Positions 11,302 through 23,122 are shown, counted from the stretch's first letter. The stretch: 64,000 bases of DNA from Pseudovirgaria hyperparasitica (GCF_010093815.1 NW_022985550.1:2102055-2166054); one strand, 5' to 3'. The notes: generated by a model not told the origin, from the sequence alone. A program made the numbers and translations.

Positions 11302-11887
11302 TGTGCGTCGTCTGTATAGAATTCGAGATGTTGTCGCAAAGTATGAAATCTAATCGGTCTTGTCCCCACTCTCAGAAGAGTCACCGATGTTTAGAAGCAT
11401 CTGTGCGTCATACTCGGCGATCGAGAAGATGGAATTGGCATCAGGAGCTTGCATTTACATCAGCAGATATTCGAAACAGCGATATCGCTAGTGGCTATAG
11501 GTTCCAACAGCTGCAAGAGCTCCGTCGTCGCATACAGCATACAACAGTACAAACGTTCCATCTACCCTTGTAACCCCGCCATGAGCAGCCTGGAGCCTTA
11601 CAAGGTGTCAGTAAGGCAGCAACAGCACCACCACCACCACTACCGTCAATACCAGCCACCCCGGCCACCTCTGACGCCCTTCTTCTATTGTTCAGTGCCA
11701 ATCCCATCTGACATGCGACGGCGTCCTGTCACTTCGGCCGTTTGCGAGTCGCACTTCACCTCCAACTCGTCTGTTCACCGTTTGTCCAACTGCAAACGGC
11801 CTGCTGTTGCTTCTACTGGCCGTGCATCTGTTCACGAGATGCCACCTTCCCAGTTCCCCACCTTCTAATCTCCGAGTCCACTCTTGC

Positions 11888-11889
11888 AA

Positions 11890-11922
<33 letters not shown>
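11888..11922. repeat. CT dinucleotide microsatellite
   Basis: About fifteen CT units just upstream of the coiled-coil gene; pyrimidine tracts of this kind are common near fungal transcription starts. Confidence 0.85.
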
Positions 11923-11923
<1 letters not shown>

Positions 11924-11989
11924 CGCCCTTACTCACTGACCACAATTTATACTTCTACCTTCGAGACATTGTATACTGATCGATCTGCT

Positions 11990-12863
11990 ATGGCAGCCCC
12001 GCTTACTCCCCCCTCAACTGCTTCGCGGCAAAGAGTCTCACCAGATTCCCCATTCAGCGACTACGGCTCATGCGACTCATCGTCTTCGGCTTCCCAGAAG
12101 GACTTGGTCCGACGCATAACGACGATCAGTGACATGATAAGTAAGACAGATCACTCGGCGCCCCTCACCCGAGCTCTCAATGCGAGACTTGAAGTAGTCG
12201 AGTCTATCCTGTCAGCCCCGAACCCGCAAAGCCGACTTCACCTGGAAGACTCTGGTCTTTTCTTGGATGATGACGATATCAAGGTCGCAACACACTATCA
12301 ATCTGAGGGCAGTCCTAGACCTCTACTGGAGAATCCTGTGGATGGACAACTGGATCGCATCGCTCAAAATGTTGAAGAGCACATGCACTTCATGAACAGA
12401 TTGTTGGACGAAGCCAAGCACAGAGAGATGGAATTGGAGGACCATATAGGGGATATTCATGAAATGAATCTGAAGCTGTCGCAACGCCTCGAAGAAGTCA
12501 AGGTAAGGGCGCATCAATGTTGATACTGCGACACATGGACTAATAACTTTCTCCTAGCACAACAACTCAAGTGCCCTCAAGCGCATCAATGCTCAAAAGG
12601 AGGAAAGTGCGTCGCTTCGAAACCATATAATCAAGCTTGAAACTCGCAACCAGCAGCTAGAGGCTCAACTGGACTCGCGGACACGGGGTAACATGTCTAC
12701 CTTATCTCAGATCGAGGATCCGCAGCCCATCGACATGCCGACAGTTCCCGTTCCGATTGAAAGCGATGCTGAGTCTGACGGCCCTGTTATAACACGTTGG
12801 TCAGCATTCTGGGGTGCTTTGCAGGATGCCGCTGGGATCCTGGACTACGAGCGTCTCGTGTAG
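11990..12863 (+). CDS. Coiled-coil protein, function unknown
   Basis: Two exons, 11990-12502 and 12558-12863, with a 55-base intron (GTAAGG donor, CTCCTAG acceptor). The start is the Met of MAAPLTPPST, in a good context after the CT tract. Residues 1-35 are Ser/Pro-rich with TPP and SPD phospho-type motifs. Residues about 115-215 form a heptad-rich helix (DRIAQNVEEHMHFMNRLLDE, then exon 2 ALKRINAQKEESASLRNHII) that reads as a coiled coil. The C-terminus has an aromatic segment TRWSAFWGALQDAAG that could be an amphipathic or short hydrophobic anchor. Nothing identifies an enzyme. A structural or scaffolding role is inferred from the coiled coil only. Confidence 0.8.
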
Positions 12864-13583
12864 GACCGCGATCAAGACTTTGACCATCAACCAAACTCGA
12901 TTATCGTCTCCATTTTATACGCTTATTAACTACTACGACTTATGACCGGAATATGGTGGTATGTTTCCAATTGCATGCCTCACTGCGCCTTTACGACGAA
13001 TGCATGAAACATTGTCTGGTGCAAGTAACGAATTATGATCGAATGACGATTGGCGTGCTACAGGAGCATTATTCACTTTCGTAGATACCCGGCATCACAT
13101 ATTTGATTCAGCACGATCATGAAACTAGCGATACTTACTTTCAATGTACTATTTATCTTATATGCTTTGCGATGTTAATGAGACCTCGGTATGTTAGATG
13201 TCAATCTGATACACTGTGCCTGGATCCCTGTTAAGAGCCCAGGCTCCCTAAACCCCAATAGGATGTTCAACCACCCAATCCCCATTTCGATGTACCACAA
13301 TAATGCATCATGAATGCAAAGCCGAGCATCCAATATCGATCAGAGCAACTGTGGCTTCTTTGGACAGGTCCGGGTGCGCAGTCACGTTTATTTCAGCCCC
13401 CGGGCTCGCCCGACCCAATCCTTTTTTTCTTAGCTGCCGCCCAGGCGTAGTCTCGACTACTTTATGCTCCTCCACAGGAGCTCACTGGAACGAACACAGT
13501 CACCACGTTTGCCAGTCAGCTACGCCGACACTTCTCCGGTCCTGGTTGATATCGTGAACAACTCGATGCTGCAATAGACTTCT
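12864..13583. other. Intergenic, no gene seen
   Basis: Separates two plus-strand genes. No coding or RNA signal; the last 200 bases would be the promoter of the membrane-protein gene. Confidence 0.65.
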
Positions 13584-15560
13584 ATGGCGCCTCGCGGTGT
13601 CTATCATTTGCTCTCCGCCATGTATCCTCGAACGACACCCACAGGCCATCCGCGAGGTCTCCGATCGCTCCCTCGACGCTTCCAGATCCTGTTCGGCTTC
13701 ATCGCGTTCATAATCACCTATGTCATACTCTTTGGCACGCCAAATCGCAACAGTATACCGACTGTGGAAGACCTCAAGCATCCGAGCATTCCGAACAAAT
13801 TAAACCCTTTCGCACCGATCGCACATAAGGCTCCGCCAGTTCAGGCGAACAGCACAAGGGGAGACTCTTCTTGGTTCAGCGATTGGAAGTGGCACAGTCC
13901 ATTCTCGTCTACGATCACTCTGGATGAGAACCGCGCGTTACTGCCTCCTCTCGATGACCGGCCGATTGTATACACGTTCTACGACGAAGACACGAAGAAG
14001 AGCGAGGAAACGCTAAGAGCAGAGAACGATCTGCTGCTGATATGGCGCAGAGCATGGTGGGCGCAGGGCTTCAAGCCGGTGGTCCTAGGCCGTGGGGAAG
14101 CCATGCAGAATCCCTTGTACGGCGCGATGCAGCGTATGGGGATACAGCCGGAGCTGGAGGTCGAGATTGCGAAATGGTTGGCGTGGGCTACAATGGGCAC
14201 CGGGATCCTGTCAAACTGGCTAGCACTACCAATGGCCGCATATGACCACCCAGAACTGGTGTCTTTGCGACGGGGCGAGTTCTTGACCAAAATCACCAGT
14301 CTCGACAAGATGCAGAGCGCAATCTTCTATGGCGAGCGGGAAACGATCAGGAAGACAATCGAGACCATCATCCGCAAGGCCGACTTTAAGACTGCGAAGA
14401 CTATCATGGATGTGCTTCCCAAGGATGAAATCAATGTCGAAAAGTCCGGAGGTGCCATTGCCTATTACGACGGGACCGTCCTCGAGTCCAAATACAAATC
14501 CGTTTTCGAAGACCTCCGAAAGGATGATAAGGCGAATGGATTGAATAAGCTTGCAACCTTGATCAATGCGCATCTTCATACCACCTGGCAAAACAGCTTC
14601 TCCTCCGGCATCGCCATCCTCAAGCCTCTACCACAACACACCTCTGCACTTGTCGAGAACGCGCTCGACATCGCCCGCAATCTCACGCAATGCCCCCTCA
14701 ACCCACTCCCGACCTCATGCCCACCAAACCATCGAAAATGCACTCCCTGCACCGGCTCAGGCAACACAATCGCCTACCACAGCCACTACCAAAACAAAAC
14801 CACCCTATTCACCATCGGCACCGTCCCGCACCCCTACACCCTCGCCTCCCTCCACTACCAACAAGACGCCATCACCGCCCAGACCGTCCGCCGCGACTTC
14901 AAGACCCACGACCTCTGGCTCGAAGAAGTAACCGCCGACCTCCTCCCCGCCAAAACCAGCGCCGAAGCCCGCGTCGTCCGCTTCAAGGAAGCCGTCGCCG
15001 GCATCCACGGCCGCCACCACTCCCTCTGGCTCACCGCCGAGCGCGAACGCGCCGCCGACCTCGACTGGCTCTTCGGCTTCAAAGTCCCGGACTTCCCCCC
15101 CTTTGACCGCGACCGGCCCGCTGCACCCAAGGGCGACTTCGCCCCGCTCTCCGACGCGGAAGCCCAGGCCGAGCACGCCCTCCTGAGCAAGGCCCGCGAC
15201 GTCGTGCGTAGTTCCGTCCACGAGGTCGTCCGCGTCAGGGACGTGCTCGAGGCCTGGAGTCTGGCGGATACGGAGGCCTGGCGGTTTGCGAAGGCGTGGA
15301 GTGCGCGTCGGAAGGTCGAGAGGGATGTCTGGGAGCAGGGGGAGAAGGGGTTTGCGGGCGCGGAGGGCGGGCGGAGGGAGGGGTGGGGTATGGGGAGGTG
15401 GTGGGATCGGATTGAGGATACGGTTGGGTTGAGGGCGGATGCCAGGAAGGGCGGGGCTGGGGCTGGGGCTGGTGCTGGTGCTGGTGCGGAGGGAGAGGGG
15501 AAGAAGGATGTGGGAGTGGAGGAGGGGAAGAAGGAGGGGAAGGGGCGGTGGGATGATTGA
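13584..15560 (+). CDS. Type II membrane protein, conserved fungal, unknown
   Basis: A single-exon frame of 658 residues. A cytosolic basic N-terminus is followed by one membrane segment (about residues 33-52, ILFGFIAFIITYVILFG), giving a type II topology seen in Golgi and ER enzymes. The luminal part contains PIVYTFYDED, an alternating conserved block around residues 130-230 (WWAQGFKPVVLGRGEAM, then WLAWATMGTGILSNWLALPM) and a CPLNPLPTSCPPNHRKCTPC cysteine cluster that could form disulphides. The layout recalls glycosyltransferase-like proteins, but I see no clear DxD nucleotide-sugar site, so no reaction is assigned. The last 60 residues are low complexity with a Gly-Ala run and a Lys/Glu tail; the DNA there is strongly G-rich. 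A second Met at residue 13 is an alternative start. Confidence 0.75.
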   Translation: MAPRGVYHLLSAMYPRTTPTGHPRGLRSLPRRFQILFGFIAFIITYVILFGTPNRNSIPTVEDLKHPSIPNKLNPFAPIAHKAPPVQANSTRGDSSWFSDWKWHSPFSSTITLDENRALLPPLDDRPIVYTFYDEDTKKSEETLRAENDLLLIWRRAWWAQGFKPVVLGRGEAMQNPLYGAMQRMGIQPELEVEIAKWLAWATMGTGILSNWLALPMAAYDHPELVSLRRGEFLTKITSLDKMQSAIFYGERETIRKTIETIIRKADFKTAKTIMDVLPKDEINVEKSGGAIAYYDGTVLESKYKSVFEDLRKDDKANGLNKLATLINAHLHTTWQNSFSSGIAILKPLPQHTSALVENALDIARNLTQCPLNPLPTSCPPNHRKCTPCTGSGNTIAYHSHYQNKTTLFTIGTVPHPYTLASLHYQQDAITAQTVRRDFKTHDLWLEEVTADLLPAKTSAEARVVRFKEAVAGIHGRHHSLWLTAERERAADLDWLFGFKVPDFPPFDRDRPAAPKGDFAPLSDAEAQAEHALLSKARDVVRSSVHEVVRVRDVLEAWSLADTEAWRFAKAWSARRKVERDVWEQGEKGFAGAEGGRREGWGMGRWWDRIEDTVGLRADARKGGAGAGAGAGAGAEGEGKKDVGVEEGKKEGKGRWDD

Positions 15561-15627
15561 GGTGTTTTGAGTTGGGCTGTGTTGGAATTGGAATTGAAGT
15601 ATGTGGGCTGCGCTGTATTATAGCCGT

Positions 15628-15950
15628 TACATTACATTACATTACATACATCAGGCGTTGTTTTTCTGGATATATTGTTCGAGACGGAAGAAGAAGAAGA
15701 AGAATAGAAAAAGGGTCTGTGTGAGAAATTCTGTCTTATTGTGGGTGTTATCGACATTGATGTGCGATATACATAATGTATAATATGATGTGTATATATA
15801 TCTGTGTGCGCATGCCGTGTGTGTGTGTGTATGTGTGTTGCATCGCACCACCAGGGCGATCTCGAGATACTTACTCGACACCCGTTCCGGGCTGTCTTGG
15901 TACTTGGTAGGTGTATACATACATACATATACATAACAATGTATTTTTTA
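15628..15950. repeat. Cluster of microsatellites
   Basis: ACATT repeats (15630-15650), AGA repeats (15688-15705), a TG run (15815-15838) and CATA repeats (15915-15935) follow the membrane-protein gene. No gene is seen from 15561 to 16551. Confidence 0.8.
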
Positions 15951-16551
15951 AGAAAAATATTGCGATAGCTGCTGCACGGGTACACAATTGAGAAAAAGTA
16001 ATAAATGCGATCAGTCCTATTCTGAGAAACCTCTGCGACGTTTATCGTAGGTCTCGGTTGCAGCCCGCCCACACATCCATAGCTGGCTGGATAGCATAGC
16101 ATATACATACATACCCTTCTCAGCCAGTTTTTCTTCCCCCCCAATCGTTTAAAAACCCTAGAGAGAGGGCTAGAGTCATAACAAGTAATACACCAACTGG
16201 ATTATGTATGGTATATAAAAGGGATATATATATCTAATAAAATTATTCAAATAGATAAGATTCAAGACTTATAGATTTCTAAGTCCTTGTCTATTTTATA
16301 GAAATTGTATTATTAGTCCTTACTTAGTGTTTTAGCTAATTTTATTTTCGGAAGGTCCTAATTTATTATACGGAATTTAGGTGTGGCTTAGTTATGTATT
16401 ATTATGCGAGCGGTAAAGGACCGACCTACCAAGAGCATATGATGCGTATACATAGCGCATAGATAAAAGGAAATGGAATATTTTATTTGATACCCTTTTA
16501 TAATTGCAAAAAGTTGGAAGCAGACATCCATCCCAGGCATAGCCTGTTCAA

Positions 16552-16645
16552 TCCCCGATGGTCTAGTGGTTATGATTTCCGCTTGTCAATTCCGAGTGAT
16601 CGGTGTCAAGCGCGGGAGACCGGGGTTCGATTCCCCGTCGAGGAG
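16552..16645 (+). tRNA. tRNA-Asp(GTC) with 22-nt intron
   Basis: A cloverleaf can be folded by eye. The acceptor stem is TCCCCGA with TCGAGGA, one C-A mismatch at the fourth pair, and G as discriminator base. The T arm is CCGGG-TTCGATT-CCCCG-like and intact. The anticodon stem TCCGC pairs with GCGGG, anticodon GTC lies at 16585-16587, A37 follows, and a 22-base intron (16589-16610) separates it from C38, the canonical position for nuclear tRNA introns. The D arm is GTCT/TGAT with an AGTGGTTA loop. The mismatch makes a weakly mutated copy possible, but the rest is well kept. Confidence 0.85.
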
Positions 16646-16706
16646 ATTACTTTTTGGCTTTTTTCCGCACACTTCTTCTCTGTGAATTCTTGAGTGCAAG
16701 TCCTTG

Positions 16707-16749
16707 TTTTTTTTTTTTTTTTTTTTTTTTTTGGGGGGGGGGGGGGGGG
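16707..16749. repeat. T26-G17 homopolymer junction
   Basis: Twenty-six T followed directly by seventeen G, about 60 bases after the tRNA. The T run may serve as the RNA polymerase III terminator, though it is far longer than needed. The exact lengths are prone to sequencing error. Confidence 0.9.
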
Positions 16750-17194
16750 TCTAGCTGGGTTATTTATATAGAGGTAAATAAGATAGTCTATGAATCATAA
16801 ATAGAATGTTATTCTCCAAGGAGAATTAAGCATGATATTAGAAGGGTTACAAAGCTTTGGATACAAAATGGAATGAATGATTTTTCAACGCGTGTCTATC
16901 TTCCGTATTGGCCCCCCTCGGCGGACTGCAATTCCTCTTTTGTCGGTGTTTGAAAATTACTTCAGTTAAGCATGCCTGCCATAATGCTTTTCACTAGAAC
17001 ATAGGCGCTATAGTGACGCTTACGCTCCATGTTGTCAGTCAGTATTCAGCATGAGGACATGAGTCTTCAATCTATCAATCTATCTACCTTTTTGAAGGAC
17101 GCGTAGGAAACATGCCATCGCAAACCCTGCCTGAGTGGAAACCTCATCCAACCCGCCCCATCAATCTCAACCTGGGCACCACCGCAGTTCTCCC

Positions 17195-20100
17195 TCACCC
17201 GAGACTCATCCGCTGGAATTGATCAATACTCATCTCCCAGTTCCTCTGTTCCGCCTCGGCAGCCTTCAATTTCTCTCTTTCCATCTCCTGGACGGCCTCG
17301 CTGGCCTTATTCTTCCAGTCACCTGCCTGCATCATCTTTTTCTGCTTCTCCGCGACCTCAGTCGCCTTCTTCAGCCTGTCTTTGGCTTTCGCAATCTCTT
17401 TCTCAACCTCCACTCGACCCTCGACATCGAGGAAGGCGGTCGCTGATGCACCAATGGTGTAGACGGCGCAGCTAGTTGGAGCATCATCGGATGGGCAGAG
17501 AATGGATATCTTGGAGATTGTTTTCCCGGACAGAGCGTGAAGGGATGGGAGGGAAGTCGGGGATGTGAGGACACGGTGGGTTACGTTGTCGAGAGGTTGG
17601 ATGTACGTCGTTGCCGACTCTTTGATCGCGTATTCAGCAGTCAGGGAGCGAAGCGCCTTTGAGCAGCCCACGAGCAATTCATCTATGCGAATTTGTTAAC
17701 AAGGCTACAACGAAGAATAAATCGGTAAATATCGAAACTCACACTCGGCCTCCGCCCCTTCGTCGTCAAACTCCTCCATGTATTGCGGATACGAAGCGAT
17801 AGTGATCGACTTGGTATTATCGCCCTCGCGTCTCGGTAGCCGCTGCCAGAGCTCCTCGGTCAAGAACGGCATGAAAGGATGAATCATGAGCAGGCCACCT
17901 TCAATCGCAGTGTACAGAGTCTGCTTAGCGCTCTCCTTCTCCTCTTCGTTGCCCTCTTGATCGAAAATCGCCTTGGAATTCTCGATGTAGGTATCACACA
18001 AGGACTCGTAAAAATACCTGTACGCAACCTGTGTGGAGTTCGAGAACTCCCGCTTCTCCAGCCGATCGTTGATCTGCTTCGAGGCCATTGATAGCTTGTG
18101 CAGGACCCATCGCTCAGGCAATGACTCCTTCCCGGATTTCGTGATAGTGGCGCGGGGTGTGAAATCCTCAAGTCGACCGAGGACGTATTTGGTCGCCTGA
18201 TAAATTTTGTTGCAGAAACGGCGGTATCCATGAATAACAGAAACATCGAAGGCGATGTCACCTCCTCCTGTGGTGTAGCCAACAAGAGCCATACGCAGAG
18301 CATCAGCACCGCACTCTGGAATACCGTGGGGAAAGGACTTTAGCTGATACTTTTCGGCCATCTTCAGCTCCTTAGGGTCCAGGTTGCCAACGCGCAGCTT
18401 CTGGTTAAGCTCCGCCAGGGTTACACCCTCCATAATGTCCACAGGGTCAATCACGTTCCCGAGAGACTTGCTCATCTTACGGCCTTCGCTATCTCGGATA
18501 AGCGAGTGGCAGTAAACCTCCGAGAATGGGATCTTGCCAGTCAGATGCAGCGAGAACATAATCATCCTAGCAACCCAGAAGAAGAGAATATCCCAGCCGG
18601 TCTCCAGAAAGGATGTGGGGAAGAGAGTGTCCATGTCGAGTGTCTTCTTCGGCCAGCCAAGCGTGCTGAAAGGCCACAGGCCAGAGCTAAACCAGGTGTC
18701 CAGCACATCCTCGTCCCGCTCTAGTGTGTATTTCTTACCCTGGAACTTGGCCTCGGCTTTCTCTCGTGCCTCCTCTTCTGTTCGTCCGATGACCCACTGC
18801 TCATTGTCGCTCTGGTCGCCTTCCTCGCCCTCAATTTTGACGAAGTAGGCTGGGATTTGGTGACCCCACCAGAGCTGACGAGAGATGCACCAGTCGTTGA
18901 CTATTAGGATTATTAGTGAACAACCCCTATGTAGAGCGAACAACGACACTTACTGTTCTCCATCCAATGATAGTAAATCTTTTCCATTTGCGGCGGGCTG
19001 ATGACAACCTGCCTATCACGCACAACCTTGATGGCGGGCTCGGCCAGCCCTTTCATCTTCATCCACCACTGTGGCTTCATGAGGGGTTCAACGATATCCT
19101 TGCTCTTGCTACAAAGAGGCACTTTCATCGGGTTATCCTTCTTCTCGACAAAAAGATTCTGCTTCGTCAACTCATCGACAACAGTATATCGAGCATCGAA
19201 TCGCTTCTGGCCAGAGAACTTGCCAGTATTGTCGTTCATGGTGCCATCGTCATTAAGGATATTAATGAACTCGAGGTTGTGTCGCATTCCGATGGCAAAA
19301 TCGTTAGGGTCGTGGGCAGGCGTGATCTTAACAGCACCGGTACCGAACTCAGGGTCAACGTAGTCGTCACCAATGATCGGCAGCAGGCGGTCAACGAAGG
19401 GATGTTTAACTTTCTTTCCAAGAAGGTGCTTGTGCCTCTCGTCGTTGGGATGTACAGCAATAGCAGTATCTCCAAGCATCGTCTCTGGACGCGTAGTCGC
19501 AACGACGATGAACTCATCCGTCCCCTCAATCGGGTACTTAAAGAGAGTGAGCACCCCAAATTCCACTTTACGTTCGTAACCTGGCACTTCTAGGAGCGTC
19601 CGACCGCTGAGCTCTTTATTATCAACCTCGAGATTTGATAACGTAGTGTTTAGCTTAGTACACCAATTCACGAGGCGGTTTGCTCGGTAAATGAGGCCCT
19701 CTTCATGCATCCGGACGAATGTTTCGGTAACAGCTTCGGAAAGATTCTGGTCCATGGTAAAGGCGACGCGGGTCCAGTCAAAGCTGCCGCCCATCCGCTT
19801 CAGCACGCGGTGAATGCTGGCTTGATATTCCTCCTTCCAGTCCATAGTCACCTCGAGAAACTTGGGGCGGCCAAGGTCCATCCGCGTCAACTTTTGTGTT
19901 CGCCACAACATGTTCTCCACCACGCTTTGTGTCGAGATACTCGCATGATCGGATCCGGGAAGATGTAGTGTGGTGAAGCCTCTCATCCTATACCAACGAG
20001 CAAGGAGGTCCTGAAGGGCAGTGGCGAGCGCGTGTCCACTGATGCAGAATTAGAATGGACAAGAACGCATGCAGGGTGTATTCACCAGTGAAGCTTCCCG

Positions 20101-20801
20101 GTGATATTGGGAGGTGGTATGGGCAGTACAAAGCTGCCTGCCGGCTTGACCTTGCCATCGACAAGCTCAGGCTTGAAGAAGCCCTCCTTCTCCCACCACT
20201 CGGACCAAGCACTCTCAACGACCTTGGGAATATACGCCTTGTGAAACGGGTCATCCAAGCTCTTGAGAATCTTCTTCTCTCCTAGCTCTGTCTCCTCCAC
20301 ATACTCTGGCAGGACCTCCGCTTCCTTTTTCTTCTTCTCCTTGGGCGCAGCTTTTGCGGCATCTTTGCTGCTGCCGGAGGCTTGCGCTGCCTTCTTCGCC
20401 TTGAACTTTGCGTCCTTCTCGGCCTTCTTGCGCTCCTTTTCTAGCTCCTTTTCGGTCTTAACTTCCTTGCCCACGTCTTTCTCGCCGCCGTCGCGGCGCA
20501 GCGCCGACTGGCCTGTTGCATCCGTGTTGGCGTTCCCTAGCAGAGCATCCTTCGTCTCGTCGCTTAGGCTTGGAAGAGGGCCAGTGGCGGGCCCAGTCTT
20601 TTCACCCGCAACGTTATGTGGGGCGCCGTTTAGCGCCATAGTGGTCGTGTAAGACCTGCACAGGGAAGCCGGGGTGCGGTACTGAAGTCGGTGGGAGGTT
20701 AGACCGGGCCGCGATGAGCGGGCGAAGGCTCGTTGTAGATGGTACCGGGCAAGTGAGTTAGAAGTAAGACAGCGCAGAGGACACACTCGAATAGACAGCA
20801 T
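17195..20801 (-). CDS. VAS1: Valyl-tRNA synthetase, mitochondrial and cytosolic
   Basis: Charges tRNA-Val with valine; class I synthetase of about 1,080 residues. Four exons. Exon 1 (20801-20086) ends inside the HIGH motif, which is restored as GKLHCGHAL across a 47-base intron (20085-20039). Exon 2 carries the editing domain ([33 protein letters not shown]). An intron near 18953-18903 leads into [19 protein letters not shown] and then [20 protein letters not shown], and the KMSKS motif appears as [14 protein letters not shown]. The last intron, near 17747-17682, precedes the C-terminal coiled coil ([20 protein letters not shown]). Two starts are likely: Met at 20801 gives a basic, acid-free leader of about 54 residues, and Met at 20640 (MALNGAPHN) gives the cytosolic form. 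Yeast VAS1 makes both enzymes from one gene in this way. Confidence 0.95.
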
Positions 20802-20990
20802 ACATACGTTCTAAACATTGAGAGGTGTGTACTTGGAAGCTGCAACTCTGAGTCACGTCTTTCCACGATCAATTTGCCCTCTCCGGAGAATACCCGAGCA
20901 GTGGCATTATCCATAAAATCTTTTCACGAAATCTCCGGCACTCTGCATCCATATCTGCCCGGGTATGTTATACCACACGTCCTTCACCTG

Positions 20991-21690
20991 TCACTTTATA
21001 TTATCTCTCTGCAATCGATTTGTATGACTCTGAGCTGCCACCTGTTCGAATAAGTCCTTCATCTTATCCCATATCCTTTCAATTCTGTTCAAATCCGGAC
21101 TATTCGAAGGCCAGTCCACAGTGTTTATCATCCCATTGTGACGTGTACGAGCTCGGGCAGCGAAACGACATGCCTTGACGTGGGGAGGGGTATTGACTTG
21201 TCTTCGACAATATAGACAGTCCTTCCTACTGAGTCATTAGCCATAAGTCTCACTAGAGAAGGAGAGCAACTTCACCTGTCAACCTCGAAATCTCTTCTGC
21301 CCACGGGTATAGCAAACGCTTGAGGATAAGCTCTCCTTAACGGAGGCAATCAATGCCGCCGGTCGTTTTTTCGCCTCTTTCTGCCCTCTCTGTTTTGAAT
21401 TCTCACTCAGGTCGTCGTAACCGACGAGGATAGCCTGATGGCAGGGGATCATCACGATCTAAACGCCTCACGTTTGCGTTTATCTCTTGAAAAGCGCGAT
21501 GCTCTTGGGTGCCTGGCTGACGAGCTCGGTGACGTAGTTTGTTCTCTATCCTCTCATTCTTCCTGTTCTCTGCTGCTAACAACAACGTGTTTCCTGCCTT
21601 CTCTACTGGTTTTGCCTTCTCCCAGATATGGCAGGGCCTTGGGCCAAATCCTTCACAGCTTGCCCCCAAAACATGACACTTTAGGCTTGC
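20991..21690 (-). mobile_element. Tc1/mariner transposase relic
   Basis: Reading the minus strand from about 21690, several frames together carry a Tc1/mariner DDE transposase. There is a segment ASCEGFGPRPCHIWEK, then an open stretch to 21403, then YPWAEEISRLTG, a likely 48-base intron (about 21283-21236, with CTAAT branch site and CAG acceptor), GRTVYIVEDK (second catalytic Asp) and finally the family hallmark VDWPSNSPDLNRIERIWDKM with the third acidic residue, ending at a stop at 20991. The N-terminal DNA-binding part is missing, the frame shifts at least twice and contains stops, so it is inactive. I could not place terminal inverted repeats. Composition is close to that of host genes, so RIP here is weak. 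Confidence 0.85.
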
Positions 21691-22984
21691 GTCTACATAT
21701 TATATAACTTCTTAGTATTATAGTAGATAAGGGCCTTATCTTTAAACGCGGTAAAAGCTTTCTTACTATAGTATGAAATAAAGCAGACTAGATTCCGTTA
21801 GAGTAGGGAAATGTACTAGCTACGGCAGGCTGCGGAGGGCATGGCACATGTGCATAGCAAGGGCATAGTCCATGCTGATGTCAGATGTCATAACATGATT
21901 ATAAAAAGAGAGACGTCATGATCATCGACCTTTAGGGCTGCAGTGTTGACGACGGAGAAGAACCAGGAGCTTGTTATGAGTGGTTAAGTTACAAAGTATT
22001 CGACGACAGCCAATCAGCCGCCAAACTGATATCTTCGCATTTAGCTGCGCGATATAGGGAATTATAACTAGTAAATACCCACACCACGAGCTTTCAGCGT
22101 CTGGAGATGAATCGCGGCTTTCCAGATAACTCTATGCCGAGAATCGGTTTCCGAGAGTCGAAAATGTGCCGCTAGGGAGTTTGATAGAGGTTTGTTGGCG
22201 TGGAACTCTCGGTTCTCTAAGCCAAGTCGTGCAAGAGCTAGGAGCTAGTATAGTTGGCCAGTTCAAGGAAGTTCTAACTCCAGACTGTGGTAACGATGTA
22301 CTGCTCTGAGGTTCTGAGATCCTGGAGTGTTGCAGAGTGCCTTTCAGGCTGTTTAACTTCTTCGCAGAAATCATTCTATTTTGTTAGTGAATGATTATCT
22401 TAGAGAAAATAGGTAGTATAGGTTACATCCTCATAGTGCTCCAGCTCAACTGATATTCCTGGATCTCGATAGAGCTTCCATGAGGCGTGTCGGGTAGAAA
22501 GGTTGGTGTGTTCCAAGAGATGAATCGAAACGCGGAGACATCTAGCGCAGCGCGGTCCTAGCTTAGGAGAGACTGCACACCGCTTGCGAAGACATTGTAC
22601 TATCCTATGTCTGACATTGAGGATGTGAACCCTCTTGCTGTAGTATGGGTGTACATTGTCGAAGATATTTTGAGAATAGGATGTGCTTCAATGAGAGAAC
22701 AGAGTATACTTTGAGAACATTTGAGTGAATACTACCGCAAGACATATGTGTCTCTGTACCGTTCACACATTCCATGCTTTGTCGCACCCGTGTGGCTCGC
22801 CACGTCGGCATTTCACCCGGAAGAATGTTGTTGCCTGTCGTTTAAAACATTGTGTATACATGGAGCGTCAAGGGGCGTTACAGGCACCCTATATGCCAGC
22901 GCGTACCTTCCGCGCTCTAGCATTGTCTTAGTCTAGAGATCTAGCGTTAGTCCAAATCCAGCTGATCGAATTCTTACACTTGTT
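21691..22984. other. Non-coding transition zone
   Basis: No gene recognised. Short open frames at 22132-22374 and 22605-22811 lack family signal. Composition becomes AT-rich toward the right, leading into the RIP block. It may hold decayed repeat DNA. Confidence 0.55.
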
Positions 22985-23100
22985 GAGCTTGGGAAACTTG
23001 TGAAACGTATTAGTATACTAAAGGTGTATATAAAATAAGTGTAATCTATAAGAGATAGTATATAGTAGTCTAAAACTATAGAGTTATAAATGACTTAAAG

Positions 23101-23122
23101 TAGCTCCTTAAAGAAGGAGCTA
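23101..23122. repeat. Short perfect hairpin
   Basis: TAGCTCCTT and AAGGAGCTA form nine-base arms around an AAAG loop, in the left outer flank of the LINE. No known function; a chance palindrome is possible in AT-rich DNA. Confidence 0.6.

Noticed and set aside
11302-11384. Upstream start for the anthranilate synthase gene at 11384
   Set aside because: The short exon Met-Ala-Gly-Gln with a good GT-AG intron gives the conserved N-terminus; the longer reading translates through the intron.
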